DNA of 45,472 nt from Alphaproteobacteria bacterium (GTDB lineage Bacteria > Pseudomonadota > Alphaproteobacteria > SHVP01): the NCBI GenBank assembly GCA_029936875.1, contig JAPYRS010000005.1, positions 1 to 45,472 on the forward strand, given 5' to 3'. The position numbers and the translations under genes are program-made. The notes beneath the pieces are model-generated. The model was not told where the DNA came from and did not search any database. It saw only the letters and a program-made list of their open reading frames with translations. Positions 1-8,735 of this stretch are shown here, piece after piece. The first letter of the stretch is position 1. Every line of letters begins with the position of its first letter.

Positions 1-378
1 AGCCAACGCCCCGTCAAAGCAGAAGCCGAACCTAGGCCCGCAACGCCGACTGTTGTCGCCGTGGTCGCCCCGCCGCCTCCCCCCCCGCCGCCACCGCGCT
101 TTGATCCCAAGTCACTGGTCGGGTTGGAACGAAATCAGGTCGCGCTGTTGATGGGGGTGCCGAGCCTGTTGCGGACCGAGCGCAACGTCGAGGTTTGGCT
201 TTATGAGGGCGTCCGCTGTGTCGCCCATTTGTATTTTTATGAAAACACTGAAACCGAGGGCTACCGCGTACGACACTTTGAGACGCGAAGCCGTTCGGGT
301 GAGTTGATTGCGGCGCGTACCTGCCTCGACGGGTTGCAATCGGGGCCGGTCGAACTGATTGGTGGCCGCGCGAATTAA
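1..378 (+). CDS. Partial BamE/SmpA-like protein, C-terminal part
   Basis: The reading frame is open from the first base of the window, so the start lies upstream and 125 residues are visible. A Pro/Ala-rich linker with a run of nine prolines (about residues 25-33) leads into a compact domain beginning LVGLERNQVALLMGVPS and then VEVWLYEG. This resembles the SmpA/OmlA (BamE-like) fold, in which a helix is followed by a 'G.P....... W.Y' strand. Small proteins of this type, usually lipoproteins, are common beside nth in alphaproteobacteria. The N-terminus is missing, so a signal peptide or lipobox cannot be checked. It ends 22 bases from the convergent nth gene. The family assignment is tentative; the gene itself is well supported by its frame and composition. 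Confidence 0.6.
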   Translation, partial: SQRPVKAEAEPRPATPTVVAVVAPPPPPPPPPRFDPKSLVGLERNQVALLMGVPSLLRTERNVEVWLYEGVRCVAHLYFYENTETEGYRVRHFETRSRSGELIAARTCLDGLQSGPVELIGGRAN

Positions 379-400
379 GTTTCATGCTCCGGCGTTGAAA

Positions 401-1039
401 CTAGGCAGCGCGCGTTTTTTCCTTAAAGGCGCAGAGGTCGGCAACCTCGCATTTCGGACATTCCGGTTTCCGCGCCTTGCACACGTAGCGTCCCTGCAAA
501 ATCAACCAGTGATGCGCGTGTTGCTTCCATTTGTCAGGCACATGTTTTTCGAGTTTCTTCTCAACCGCAAGCGGCGTTTTGCCGGGCGCGAGGCCGGTGC
601 GATTACCAACCCGGAAGATATGCGTATCCACCGCAATGGTCGGCTCGCCAAAGGCCATGTTGAGCACAACGTTGGCGGTCTTGCGGCCGACACCGGGCAG
701 TGCTTCCAGCGCATCGCGGTCGTTCGGAACTTCACCACCGTGTTTTTCCAGCAATAACTTGGAAAGCCCGATGACGTTTTTCGCTTTGGTATTAAACAGG
801 CCAATGGTTTTGACAAAATTCCGTACCCTTTTCTCACCAAGTTTGACCATCGCCGCCGGATTGTTGGCGGCGGCAAACAGTGCGGGCGTGGCCTTGTTCA
901 CGCCAACGTCCGTTGCCTGTGCCGATAGCACGACCGCCACCAAAAGCGTGTAGGGGTTTTCGTATGTCAGTTCCGATTGCGGATTGGGATTGGTCTTGGA
1001 AAGCAGCGAGAAGAATTTTTCAACGTCGGTTTTTTTCAT
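401..1039 (-). CDS. nth: Endonuclease III
   Basis: Bifunctional DNA glycosylase/AP lyase of base excision repair that removes oxidised pyrimidines. The 212 residues match the usual length. The helix-hairpin-helix LPGVGRKTANVVLN carries the catalytic lysine at residue 120, and the catalytic aspartate is at 138 (TIAVDTH). The [4Fe-4S] ligands are Cys187, Cys194, Cys197 and Cys203 with the classical C-X6-C-X2-C-X5-C spacing. These positions coincide with E. coli numbering, which supports the chosen ATG. It is divergent from the DUF2244 gene across 107 bases. In many relatives nth follows dapB directly; here an Ada-like gene and a dead transporter lie between them. Confidence 0.97.
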   Translation of the reverse strand: MKKTDVEKFFSLLSKTNPNPQSELTYENPYTLLVAVVLSAQATDVGVNKATPALFAAANNPAAMVKLGEKRVRNFVKTIGLFNTKAKNVIGLSKLLLEKHGGEVPNDRDALEALPGVGRKTANVVLNMAFGEPTIAVDTHIFRVGNRTGLAPGKTPLAVEKKLEKHVPDKWKQHAHHWLILQGRYVCKARKPECPKCEVADLCAFKEKTRAA

Positions 1040-1146
1040 GGCAAAAACCTAACGGGACTGAGCGCTGCCGCAAGGGAAATCCGCAACGGTAATTTGATTG
1101 CGACCCCACTCGTCCGGCATCTGTGACTTTCGTATAGTACCGGACC

Positions 1147-1692
1147 ATGTTTGATCGCCCGCGCCTGCCGAAATCGCTCCGTTCCGGTGAAGACAAGTTC
1201 CTGTTCGACGCCGTCCTCTTCCCGCACCGCTCGCTCGGGCCGCGCGGATTCTGGATTGTGATGAGCTTGGTGGCCTTGGTCAGTTTTGTCGCCGGGCTCG
1301 CCTTTTTCCTAATCGGTGCCTGGCCTGTGCTCGGCTTTTTCGGCCTCGATGTCGCGCTTATTTACGGCGCCTTTCGGATGAGCTATCACGCCGCCCGCCT
1401 CACCGAAGTGATCCGCTTGGACGAGACCAATCTTCAGGTCTGGCGAATCAGCCCGCGCGGACGCATTCAGGACTGGTCGTTCCCGGCCTTTTGGGTCCAG
1501 GTCCGCCGCGCCTCAAGTGAAAGCGGCGGGCTGGTCATTTCCAGCCACGGCAATCATGTGCGCATCGGTTCGTACCTGATGGGCGATGAGTCGGAAGCGC
1601 TCGCAACATCCCTGGAGGCCGCGCTGGGCAAGCTGAAAAGCATTTATCCCGGCAATTCGGGCAGTGGCGCGGCGGCCCCACAATCACCGTAA
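1147..1692 (+). CDS. DUF2244 domain membrane protein
   Basis: An integral membrane protein of 181 residues with two adjacent hydrophobic helices at about 37-82 (FWIVMSLVALVSFVAGLAFF, then WPVLGFFGLDVALIYGAF). A soluble C-terminal beta-rich part follows, containing VIRLDETNLQVWRISPRG and HGNHVRIGSYL. This layout matches DUF2244, often encoded next to nth in alphaproteobacteria and sometimes labelled a 'cytochrome c oxidase-associated' or hypothetical integral membrane protein. The biochemical role is unknown. It is divergent from nth, and the shared 107-base interval should hold both promoters, though no convincing -35/-10 pair stands out. Confidence 0.85.
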   Translation: MFDRPRLPKSLRSGEDKFLFDAVLFPHRSLGPRGFWIVMSLVALVSFVAGLAFFLIGAWPVLGFFGLDVALIYGAFRMSYHAARLTEVIRLDETNLQVWRISPRGRIQDWSFPAFWVQVRRASSESGGLVISSHGNHVRIGSYLMGDESEALATSLEAALGKLKSIYPGNSGSGAAAPQSP

Positions 1693-1767
1693 GACATTGA
1701 CTTAACCCATTAATTCCCGCCGCAAGAACCGGGTGGCCGGGGCTGAGTAACCGCTTAAAGTTCGGCC

Positions 1768-1983
1768 ATGATTACCTTTCCAATTTGGTTGATGGTGACG
1801 CCCAGCGGCTTCAAGCGGGCGGTCGCCGTAAATTTCCACCGCAAATTACCGGGGCGTAACCCGCCGCTCCATGCCTTGAGCGACCGCCTGTTGCGGGATA
1901 TGGGCGTGAGCCGGGGCGATGTGCGGCGCCTCACGGCGGCCCGTCACCGAACAGCGGTACGTCGAAGAGTGAGACGGTTATGA
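1768..1983 (+). CDS. DUF1127-like small protein
   Basis: A 71-residue basic protein. The C-terminal half contains LHALSDRLLRDMGVSRGDVRR, which matches the DUF1127 pattern (LSDR.L.DIGlsR.di) of small arginine-rich proteins found in many copies in alphaproteobacteria. Some members bind RNA or affect phosphate and carbon metabolism. The N-terminus (MITFPIWLMVTP) is hydrophobic. Its stop TGA overlaps the ATG of the Ada-like gene (ATGA), so the two are probably translationally coupled. The C-terminal tail (AVRRRVRRL) is very basic. The function here is unknown; the family call rests on one motif. Confidence 0.6.
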   Translation: MITFPIWLMVTPSGFKRAVAVNFHRKLPGRNPPLHALSDRLLRDMGVSRGDVRRLTAARHRTAVRRRVRRL

Positions 1984-2876
1984 TTGTCGACATGCCGTCT
2001 GCCAAACCTGCCAACCTCAAAGATTATGACCGGATGAGGGAAGCGCTCGCCCTGATCGAGGCGCGTTTTCCGGAGCCGATCGGCCTTGAGGAACTGGCCG
2101 GTGCCATCGGCGTCAGCCCGTTTCATTTCCAGCGCACGTTTCGGCGCTGGGCCGGGATTTCGCCAAAGCGCTTTCAACAGTATCTCGCCATTGACCGCGC
2201 GAAATCGGCGCTCGAAAAATCGGAAAGCGTGCTGGATGCCGCGTTCGAGGCCGGGCTTTCGGGCCCGGGGCGGCTCCACGATTTATTTGTCTCGGTCGAA
2301 TCAATGACGCCAGGCGAATACAAATTGCAGGCCCGCGATTTGGAAATTCGATACGGATACGGCGCAAGCCCATTCGGCGAATGCCTAGTGATGGCGACGG
2401 AGCGCGGCATCTGCGGCCTTGGGTTTGTCGACGGTACGAACAACGAGGAGGCGCGCGCCGCCTCATTCAAAGAACTGTCGGCGGACTGGCCGGAAGCGCA
2501 TTTTGTTGAGGATAGTCGTGCGGCGGGAAAACTTCTCAAAGAAATATTTGCGGAACCGGGCCGCCGCGATCAGTCGCTCACGCTCTTTCTCAAAGGCACC
2601 AACTTTCAGATCAAAGTGTGGGAGGCATTATTGCGCGTTCCCGCAGGCCACGTGCTTAGCTATCAGGATCTCGCGGTTCGCATCGGCCACCCGACCAGTG
2701 CACGCGCGGTCGGCGGTGCGGTCGCGCGTAATTCAATCCCGTGGATCATTCCGTGCCACCGCGTCATTCGGAAATCGGGCGCGTTCTATCGGTACCGCTG
2801 GGGCCGGGTTCGGAAAATGGCGATGCTCGGGTTGGAAGCGGCAGAGCTCGAGGCGGCTTCCCAAAATGCTGCCTAA
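1980..2876 (+). CDS. AraC-type regulator fused to O6-methylguanine-DNA methyltransferase
   Basis: A 298-residue fusion that resembles Ada without its N-terminal zinc domain. Residues about 20-115 form two AraC-type helix-turn-helix units (LEELAGAIGVSPFHFQRTF; ending MTPGEYK). Residues about 205-290 are the O6-alkylguanine-DNA alkyltransferase domain with FQIKVWEALLRVPAG and the acceptor cysteine at 259 in PCHRVI. The enzyme transfers alkyl groups from O6-alkylguanine to this cysteine in a suicide reaction. Because the methylphosphotriester-sensing N-terminal cysteine domain is absent, how the DNA-binding half would be switched is unclear. The start overlaps the DUF1127-like stop. The name Ada is avoided because the domain set is incomplete. 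Confidence 0.9.
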   Translation: MIVDMPSAKPANLKDYDRMREALALIEARFPEPIGLEELAGAIGVSPFHFQRTFRRWAGISPKRFQQYLAIDRAKSALEKSESVLDAAFEAGLSGPGRLHDLFVSVESMTPGEYKLQARDLEIRYGYGASPFGECLVMATERGICGLGFVDGTNNEEARAASFKELSADWPEAHFVEDSRAAGKLLKEIFAEPGRRDQSLTLFLKGTNFQIKVWEALLRVPAGHVLSYQDLAVRIGHPTSARAVGGAVARNSIPWIIPCHRVIRKSGAFYRYRWGRVRKMAMLGLEAAELEAASQNAA

Positions 2877-2971
2877 GGGGTTGCGGCGTGACAAAAACTA
2901 TCATCGACCGGCGCTGCATGGACTAAACCCGGCGCTTACCGCATAACGGGGCGTCCTCATTTGGTGGTTCC

Positions 2972-3794
2972 GTGCCTGTTTCTTCCCGCTCATATTTTTA
3001 TTTGTTGCTGCTCGCGTTGATGTGGGGCTCGTCGTTCGCCCTGATCAAAGTGATGGTGGAAACCATTCCGCCGGTCGCTGGCACCAGCATCCGGCTCGTA
3101 CTCGCGGCGATGTTTCTTTACTCGCTGCTACGGATCACCGGCGGTCGCCTGCCGCGATCAAGCCGGGTCTGGTTGATCCTTTTCATCATTGGGCTTACCG
3201 GCTCAGGCGTCCCTTTCACCCTGCTTGCCTTTGGCGGTGAACGGATTCCGTCCGGCTCGTCGGCGATCCTGATGGCAACGGTGCCGCTGTTCACGGTGCT
3301 GCTCGCGCGCGACATTTGGTGACGAGCAGTTATCAATGGCCAAAGTTGCTGGCGTGTTGATGGGGCTGATCGGCGTTGGTTTCCTGTTTGGGCCAGACGC
3401 GGTGCGTGGGCTCGCGTCGAGCATTTGGGGTTTCGCCGCGGTTCTGGTCGCGGCATTTCTCTACGGCGTCACCAATATTCTCGCCAAAACATTGAAACCG
3501 ATTTTACCGCTTTCGAGCGGCACGGCGGCCTTCATTTGCTCGGGTGTGGTTTCGGTGTCGTTTGCGTTTTGGATGGACCGGCCGTTTGAGGTTTTGGCGA
3601 ACGACGTCTCAATGGAATCGTTTGTCTCGCTCAACAATTATCTGGTGCCGCTGGTTGGTATTGGCTGGGGCGTCGGTTTGCTCGGCGAGGCGGCAACCTG
3701 GAACAGCATTGCCGCACTCGGGCTGATTTTTGCAGGCATCGCCGTTACCAACATGGGCGCCAACCGGCGCGTAGTGGTCGAAGCTGCCGACTGA
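2972..3794 (+). pseudogene. DMT/EamA transporter, frameshifted and missing one membrane segment
   Basis: Two frames together encode an EamA (10-TMS drug/metabolite) transporter. The first frame (2972-3322) gives TM1 to TM4 (YLLLLALMWGSSFALIKVMV ... FTVLLAR). It then runs into TGA at 3320. The protein continues one base later in the next frame as FGDEQLSMAKVAG and on to 3794. The shift maps to the CGCGCGCG tract at about 3304-3311, consistent with one inserted base. In the second half the text passes from NDVSMES straight to FVSLNNYLVPLVG. Family members have about 30-35 residues (one whole TM segment, the TALAY-type helix) between these points. A short in-frame deletion is therefore inferred as well. 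Two lesions make a simple sequencing error an unlikely explanation for both. Confidence 0.85.
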
Positions 3795-3805
3795 AATCGA
3801 GCCTT

Positions 3806-3856
3806 CTTAAAGCTCTAGCCCACTTAGAGTCCGGGCCCGCCTAGAGTCCGAGAACG
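3806..3856. repeat. 17 bp x 3 degenerate tandem repeat over the dapB 3' end
   Basis: Three adjacent 17-base units (3806-3822, 3823-3839, 3840-3856) start with CTTAAAG, CTTAGAG and CCTAGAG. The last two agree at 13 of 17 positions, the first two at 11 of 17. The third unit holds the final codons and the TAG stop of dapB on the minus strand. The neighbouring copies carry further in-register stop-like triplets (TAA, TAG) just downstream. It lies between two convergent genes. Confidence 0.6.
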
Positions 3857-4647
3857 TCCTTCATGCCGTAAAGCCCGGGCGGTTTATTGGCGACCCACAT
3901 CGCGGCCCGCACCGCGCCCGATGCAAAAAGACTGCGGTCATCGGCCTTGTGGGAAATCGTCACCCGTTCCTGGTCGGACGCGAAAAGCACCGAATGCTCC
4001 CCGACGACGCTGCCGCCGCGCTGCACGGCAAACCCAATGTCGCCGGAGTTGCGGGCGCCGGTTACGCCGTCCCGGCCTCGGGCCGACACCTGATCGAGAT
4101 CGACCCCGCGCCCTTTTGCGGCAGCCTTACCAAAGGCAAGGGCGGTGCCGGACGGGGCATCGACTTTGTGGCGGTGGTGCATTTCAAATATTTCGATGTC
4201 GAAATCGTCGCCGAGGATGCCCGCAACCTGTTCGGTTACGGCGAGCAGAACGTTGACGCCGACGCTCATGTTTGCGGCGTAGACAATCGCGGTTTTGCTG
4301 GATGCCTCGCTCAAAACCGCTTCCTGTTCGGGCGTGAGCCCAGTTGTCCCGATGACCAAAGCCGTGCCGGATTCTGCGGCGAGGCCCGCGTGAAGCACAC
4401 TGGTTTCGGGTGAGGTGAAGTCGATCACCACTGTGGACGCGGTCACCAGCGCCTTTGGATCATCACCGATTTTCACGTTGATCCTAGAAATGCCCGCCAA
4501 AACAGCAGGGTCCGCGCCGTATGCGGCGCTGCCCGGTGATTCCGACGCGGCGACAAGGTCGCATCCGCTGGCGGCGACCACTTGGCGCACCAAAGTCTGT
4601 CCCATTCGTCCGGCGGCGCCGGCGATGCCAATTTGTAGGTTGTCCAT
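3841..4647 (-). CDS. dapB: 4-hydroxy-tetrahydrodipicolinate reductase
   Basis: NAD(P)H-dependent reductase of the diaminopimelate/lysine pathway. The N-terminal Rossmann motif is IGIAGAAGRMGQ (residues 7-16), followed by DFTSPE and GTTGLT. The catalytic HHRHK (His157, His158, Lys161) and the substrate loop APSGTA follow. The frame stays open upstream to 4908, but DapB homology begins at MDNLQIGIAG. The ATG at 4647 gives 268 residues, the family's usual length, so that start is used. It is divergent from the broken SDR gene and lies in the same direction as dnaK-dnaJ, its usual alphaproteobacterial neighbours. Confidence 0.95.
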   Translation of the reverse strand: MDNLQIGIAGAAGRMGQTLVRQVVAASGCDLVAASESPGSAAYGADPAVLAGISRINVKIGDDPKALVTASTVVIDFTSPETSVLHAGLAAESGTALVIGTTGLTPEQEAVLSEASSKTAIVYAANMSVGVNVLLAVTEQVAGILGDDFDIEIFEMHHRHKVDAPSGTALAFGKAAAKGRGVDLDQVSARGRDGVTGARNSGDIGFAVQRGGSVVGEHSVLFASDQERVTISHKADDRSLFASGAVRAAMWVANKPPGLYGMKDVLGL

Positions 4648-4772
4648 CGACCAAAAATCCCGCTCAATTGCGGCGGGATTTAACCACATGTGGTCGCGCT
4701 TTGCGAAGGGGCCAAGCGCACACCAGCGGCAGTTCCAGGGGATGCTCACGGAGTCTATAGGGAGAAAAGAAA

Positions 4773-5474
4773 ATGGCGCGGCAGAAAATAGCCGTGGTGA
4801 TCGGGGCGAACCGGGGCAATGGCCTCGAGGTGGCGCGGCAATTGGGCGCGCTTGGCTACCGGGTAATCTTGACGGCGCGGAAAAAAGCGGCCGGACGGGA
4901 GGCTGCAAAAAAGCTCGTCCGTGTGGGTTTGAATGTCGAATTTGCGCACCTTGATGTCACCGATGCGAACAGCGCGAAGGACCTCGCCCGCCATCTCAAG
5001 AAGACCGAGGGCCGCCTTGATGTGCTGGTCAACAACGCCGCGATCTAGGTTGATCCGACAGGGTTGATTGGCAGCATCAAGCCGCGCGACATGGTGAAGA
5101 CGTTCGAGACCAATACCTTGGGGCCCTTGATGGTGTCACAGGCGCTCGCAAATCTAATACCGCGCGGCGGCAGAATCGTGAACGTCGCATCGGGCGCGGG
5201 TGAGTTTCGCCACCTCACGCGGGATCAACCGGCCTACCGGCTTTCCAAAATAGCTCTCAATGCGGTCACCGTGATGCTGGCCGATGAATTCGGCGACCAC
5301 GGCATCCGGGTTAATTCGGTTTGTCCCGGCTGGGTGCGGACTGACATGGGTGGCCGCAATGCTGATTTATCGGTGAAGGAAGGCGCCGATACGATTGTGT
5401 GGCTCGCGTCCGCGGCACCGTCGCGCATCACCGGGAAATTCTTCCGGGCGCGAAAAGAAATAAAGAAGTGGTAG
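4773..5474 (+). pseudogene. SDR-family oxidoreductase interrupted by an in-frame TAG
   Basis: A complete short-chain dehydrogenase/reductase (carbonyl-reductase-like, about 233 codons) apart from one amber codon at 5046-5048. Before it are the NAD(P) motif GANRGNGLEVARQLG, LDVTDA and LVNNAAI. After it, in the same frame, are VDPTG, NTLGPL, the catalytic serine in IVNVASG, YRLSK (active-site Tyr and Lys) and NSVCPGWVRTDMGG. Relatives have a tyrosine or similar residue directly after NNAAI, so one base change from TAT or TAC explains the TAG. Everything else is intact, so the inactivation is recent, or the base is a sequencing error. A good Shine-Dalgarno (AGGGAGAAAAG) precedes the ATG. Confidence 0.8.
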
Positions 5475-5524
5475 CGGTGGGATTGATGCGGCGCTGATTG
5501 TTGTCGCCGTCGGGGGGCGGGAAG

Positions 5525-5554
5525 CGTTTAGTCGCGAAAGGCTTAGTCCCGCAA
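5525..5554. repeat. 15 bp x 2 imperfect duplication at the dnaJ 3' end
   Basis: Units 5525-5539 and 5540-5554 match at 11 of 15 positions. On the minus strand the last codons of dnaJ read cgg gac taa, and the same frame 15 bases later reads cgc gac taa. The terminal Arg-Asp-stop is thus echoed downstream. The match is weak by itself; it is listed because of similar echoes at other gene ends in this window. Confidence 0.4.
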
Positions 5555-6664
5555 ATCTTCCCAAAGCTCTTTCACTTTTGAGAAAAAGCCTTCCGATTCC
5601 GGGCTGGTGCCTTCGCCGCCCTCATTCTCAAATTCCTTCAGCAGTTCTTTTTGGCGTTTGCTGAGGTTGACCGGCGTTTCGGTGATCGCCTGAATGTAAA
5701 GGTCACCCTTCTGGCTGCTTTGCACGTTCGGCATGCCCTTGCCGCGGAGGCGGAACTGTTTGCCGGACTGGGTGCCGGACGGGATGCTGACTTTGGCCCG
5801 GCCGCCGTCGAGGGTTGGCACTTCGATTGAGCCGCCCAAGGTTGCGGTCGTCATCGGAATCGGCACGCGGCAGTAAATGTTCTGGCCGTCCCGCTCAAAG
5901 ATTCGGTGCGGGCTGACCGACAAAAAGAGATACAGATCGCCCGCTGGCCCACCGCGCAATCCTGCCGCGCCTTCACCGCTTACGCGAATGCGGGTGCCGT
6001 CCTCGACACCGGCCGGAACCGAAACCGACAGGGTTTTTTCTTTCTGAACGCGGCCCGAACCAGCGCAGGGCCGGCAAGGATTTTCGATAACGCGGCCGGC
6101 GCCCTGACAGGTCGGGCAGGTGCGCTCAATCGTAAAGAAGCCCTGTTGCGCCCGGACCTTGCCGTGACCGTCGCAAGACGGGCAGGTGACGGGCGATGAA
6201 TTTTTCTCGGCGCCGGTGCCGTTGCAGGGCTCGCAGGCGACTGATGTCGGCACCCGCACGGTTGCCTTCTTCCCGTAGAAGGCTTCTTCCAGCGTGATCT
6301 CGAGATTGTAACGAAGGTCGGCGCCGCGATTGCGTGAGCCCCGCATCCGGCCACCGCCGCCAAATTCGCCAAACAGATCTTCAAAGATGTCAGAAAATGA
6401 AGAGGCGAAATCAAATCCGCCGGGCCGCTGGTTGCCACCCTCAAACGCCTCGTGGCCAAACTGATCATAAGCGGCGCGCTTCTGGTCGTCCGAGAGAATG
6501 TCGTAGGCCTCGGAAAGGTCTTTGAATTTGGCTTCGGCGCTATCGTCACCGGGATTACGGTCGGGATGATATTTCATCGCGAGCTTGCGATATGACTTTT
6601 TGAGCTCGGCTTTGTCCGCCGTCCGGGCCACGCCCAAAAGTTCGTAGAAATCCTGTTTCGCCAT
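5543..6664 (-). CDS. dnaJ: Chaperone DnaJ
   Basis: Hsp40 co-chaperone that delivers clients to DnaK and stimulates its ATPase. The 373 residues show the full type I layout. The J-domain holds the HPD motif (YHPDRNPGD, about residue 33). A Gly/Phe-rich region ([15 protein letters not shown]) follows. The zinc-finger region has four CxxCxGxG repeats ([32 protein letters not shown]), then the C-terminal client-binding domains. It lies 103 bases downstream of dnaK on the same strand, with a strong inverted repeat between the two. It probably shares the dnaK heat-shock promoter. Confidence 0.98.
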   Translation of the reverse strand: MAKQDFYELLGVARTADKAELKKSYRKLAMKYHPDRNPGDDSAEAKFKDLSEAYDILSDDQKRAAYDQFGHEAFEGGNQRPGGFDFASSFSDIFEDLFGEFGGGGRMRGSRNRGADLRYNLEITLEEAFYGKKATVRVPTSVACEPCNGTGAEKNSSPVTCPSCDGHGKVRAQQGFFTIERTCPTCQGAGRVIENPCRPCAGSGRVQKEKTLSVSVPAGVEDGTRIRVSGEGAAGLRGGPAGDLYLFLSVSPHRIFERDGQNIYCRVPIPMTTATLGGSIEVPTLDGGRAKVSIPSGTQSGKQFRLRGKGMPNVQSSQKGDLYIQAITETPVNLSKRQKELLKEFENEGGEGTSPESEGFFSKVKELWEDLRD

Positions 6665-6703
6665 TACTTGCTTGCCTTACCCCAACATCGCCCGACAAAG
6701 CAC

Positions 6704-6737
6704 CGCCCTGACCGCGGACGGCGCCGGGATCAGGGCG
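6704..6737. promoter_or_regulatory. Stem-loop in the dnaK-dnaJ spacer
   Basis: CGCCCTGA (6704-6711) and TCAGGGCG (6730-6737) form a perfect 8 bp stem. An 18-base GC-rich loop separates the arms and can pair further. In the dnaK-to-dnaJ direction the U-run comes before the stem, not after it, so this is not a standard terminator. A stem here could protect the 3' end of dnaK mRNA or set the dnaK:dnaJ ratio; that role is inference. Confidence 0.5.
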
Positions 6738-6767
6738 AAAAAATAATGCTCTTCGAATTGCCGCTGC

Positions 6768-8735
6768 TTACGCCGTGTCTTCTTTCGGTTCGTCTTCGAC
6801 GTCTTCGACTTCTTCGAAGTCGGCGTCGACAACTGCGTCATCACCGCCCGCATCGCCGCCTGCATCCGATGACGGGCCGTCCTCATCTTCATCGTCGCCC
6901 GCGGCGCTCGCTTCGGCTTTTTCCTGGGCAGCCTTGTAAACGGCTTCGCCCAATTTCATTGCCGACGTGGTCAAGGCGTCGGTCAGAGACTTGAGGGTCT
7001 CGAGATCAGCTTCGCCGTCTTTGGCGGTACGCAGCGCCTCAAGGTCCTTGTCGATCGTTTCCCGGTCTTCTTCAGAAAGAGCGTCGCCGTGTTCCTCAAG
7101 CGTCTTATAGGTCGAATGGACCAGGGCATCGGCGTGGTTCTTGGCGTCGACCAATTCACGCCGCGCTTTATCTTCTTCGGCGTTGGCTTCGGCTTCCTTG
7201 ACCATGCGTTTGATCTCGGCGTCGTCGAGGCCGCCAGACGCTTCGATGCGGATCTGCTGTTCCTTGCCGGTACCTTTGTCTTTTGCGGAGACCTGAACGA
7301 TGCCGTTTGCATCAATATCAAACGCCACTTCGATTTGCGGAATACCGCGGGCCGACGGCGGCAGACCGATCAGGTCAAATTGCCCGAGCAATTTATTGTC
7401 GGCCGACATTTCACGCTCGCCCTGGCTGACGCGAATCGTCACCGCCGACTGATTGTCTTCGGCGGTCGAGAAGACCTGCGACTTTTTCGTCGGGATCGTG
7501 GTGTTGCGATCGATCAGGCGGGTGAAAACGCCGCCCAATGTTTCGATACCGAGCGAAAGCGGTGTGACATCAAGAAGAAGCACGTCTTTCACGTCGCCCT
7601 GCAGCACGCCGGCCTGGATGGCGGCGCCCATGGCGACAACTTCATCTGGGTTCACGCCCTGATGCGGTTCGCGGCCAAAGAAATTCTTCACCGTCTCGAC
7701 GATCTTCGGCATCCGCGTCATGCCACCAACGAGAATGACTTCGTCGATTTCGCCGGCGCTTAGGCCTGCGTCTTTCAGCGCCTTCTTGCACGGATCAATT
7801 GTCCGATCGACCAGCTCTTCGACCAACGCTTCCAGTTTGGCACGCGTCAGTTTCATCGTCAGATGCTTGGGACCGGCGGCGTCGGCGGTAATGAACGGCA
7901 AATTGATTTCGGTCTGGGTCGCGGTCGACAGCTCCATCTTGGCTTTTTCAGCGGCTTCTTTCAGGCGCTGCAAAGCCAGCTTGTCTGCGCGCAGATCAAT
8001 CGCCTGCTCTTTTTTGAATTCGTCGGCGAGGTAGTCAACCAGGCGGAGATCAAAATCTTCACCGCCGAGGAAGGTGTCGCCGATGGTCGATTTGACCTCA
8101 AACACACCGTCGCCAATTTCGAGCACCGATACATCAAAGGTGCCGCCGCCGAGATCATAGACGGCAATGGTTTTGCTGCCGGCCTGCTTGTCGAGCCCAT
8201 AGGCGAGCGCGGCCGCAGTCGGCTCATTGATGATGCGGAGAACTTCAAGCCCGGCGATCTTGCCGGCATCCTTGGTGGCTTGGCGCTGGGCATCATTGAA
8301 ATAGGCCGGGACCGTGATCACAGCCTGGGTCACGGATTCGCCGAGATAGGTCTCGGCGGTCTCTTTCATCTTTTGCAGGATGAAGGCGGAAATCTGGCTC
8401 GGCGAGTATTTTTCACCATGCGCCTCGACCCAGGCATCGCCGTTGTCGGCGGCGACGATGGTGTACGGCACCATACCAATGTCTTTTTTTGTTAGCGGAT
8501 CATCGAACGGGCGGCCGATCAGGCGCTTGATGGCAAACAGCGTATCAGTCGGGTTGGTCACGGCCTGACGTTTGGCGGACTGGCCGACGAGGCGCTCTCC
8601 ATCACCGGAAAAAGCCACAATTGATGGCGTTGTGCGGGCACCTTCGGCATTTTCGATCACCTTCGGTTCGCGGCCATCCATAATGGCAATACATGAATTT
8701 GTGGTACCGAGATCGATACCAATAACTTTTCCCAT
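6768..8735 (-). CDS. dnaK: Chaperone DnaK (Hsp70)
   Basis: ATP-dependent chaperone, 655 residues. The signatures are [10 protein letters not shown] near the N-terminus, [16 protein letters not shown], and [15 protein letters not shown], followed by the substrate-binding domain ([18 protein letters not shown]). The C-terminal tail is long and very acidic ([14 protein letters not shown] ... [10 protein letters not shown]), ending EDTA rather than the common EEVKDK-type end. The ATG at 8735 has an AGAGGATG Shine-Dalgarno. A sigma-32-like promoter lies about 90 bases upstream. It runs in the same direction as hrcA-grpE and dnaJ, so the heat-shock chaperone set is collinear. Confidence 0.98.
   Translation of the reverse strand: MGKVIGIDLGTTNSCIAIMDGREPKVIENAEGARTTPSIVAFSGDGERLVGQSAKRQAVTNPTDTLFAIKRLIGRPFDDPLTKKDIGMVPYTIVAADNGDAWVEAHGEKYSPSQISAFILQKMKETAETYLGESVTQAVITVPAYFNDAQRQATKDAGKIAGLEVLRIINEPTAAALAYGLDKQAGSKTIAVYDLGGGTFDVSVLEIGDGVFEVKSTIGDTFLGGEDFDLRLVDYLADEFKKEQAIDLRADKLALQRLKEAAEKAKMELSTATQTEINLPFITADAAGPKHLTMKLTRAKLEALVEELVDRTIDPCKKALKDAGLSAGEIDEVILVGGMTRMPKIVETVKNFFGREPHQGVNPDEVVAMGAAIQAGVLQGDVKDVLLLDVTPLSLGIETLGGVFTRLIDRNTTIPTKKSQVFSTAEDNQSAVTIRVSQGEREMSADNKLLGQFDLIGLPPSARGIPQIEVAFDIDANGIVQVSAKDKGTGKEQQIRIEASGGLDDAEIKRMVKEAEANAEEDKARRELVDAKNHADALVHSTYKTLEEHGDALSEEDRETIDKDLEALRTAKDGEADLETLKSLTDALTTSAMKLGEAVYKAAQEKAEASAAGDDEDEDGPSSDAGGDAGGDDAVVDADFEEVEDVEDEPKEDTA

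Noticed and set aside
2799-2803. Unusual Tyr-Arg in place of the common Gly-Gly after PCHRV in the Ada-like protein
   Set aside because: AraC-linked methyltransferases vary here and the following YRWG is intact, so it is not evidence of damage.
5046-5048. TAG in the SDR gene considered as pyrrolysine or programmed readthrough
   Set aside because: TAG terminates several other genes in the window, and no Pyl system or stimulatory structure is seen; a nonsense mutation is simpler.
6704-6737. dnaK-dnaJ hairpin considered as a rho-independent terminator
   Set aside because: In the direction of transcription the U-run precedes the stem, and dnaJ would be cut off from its promoter.
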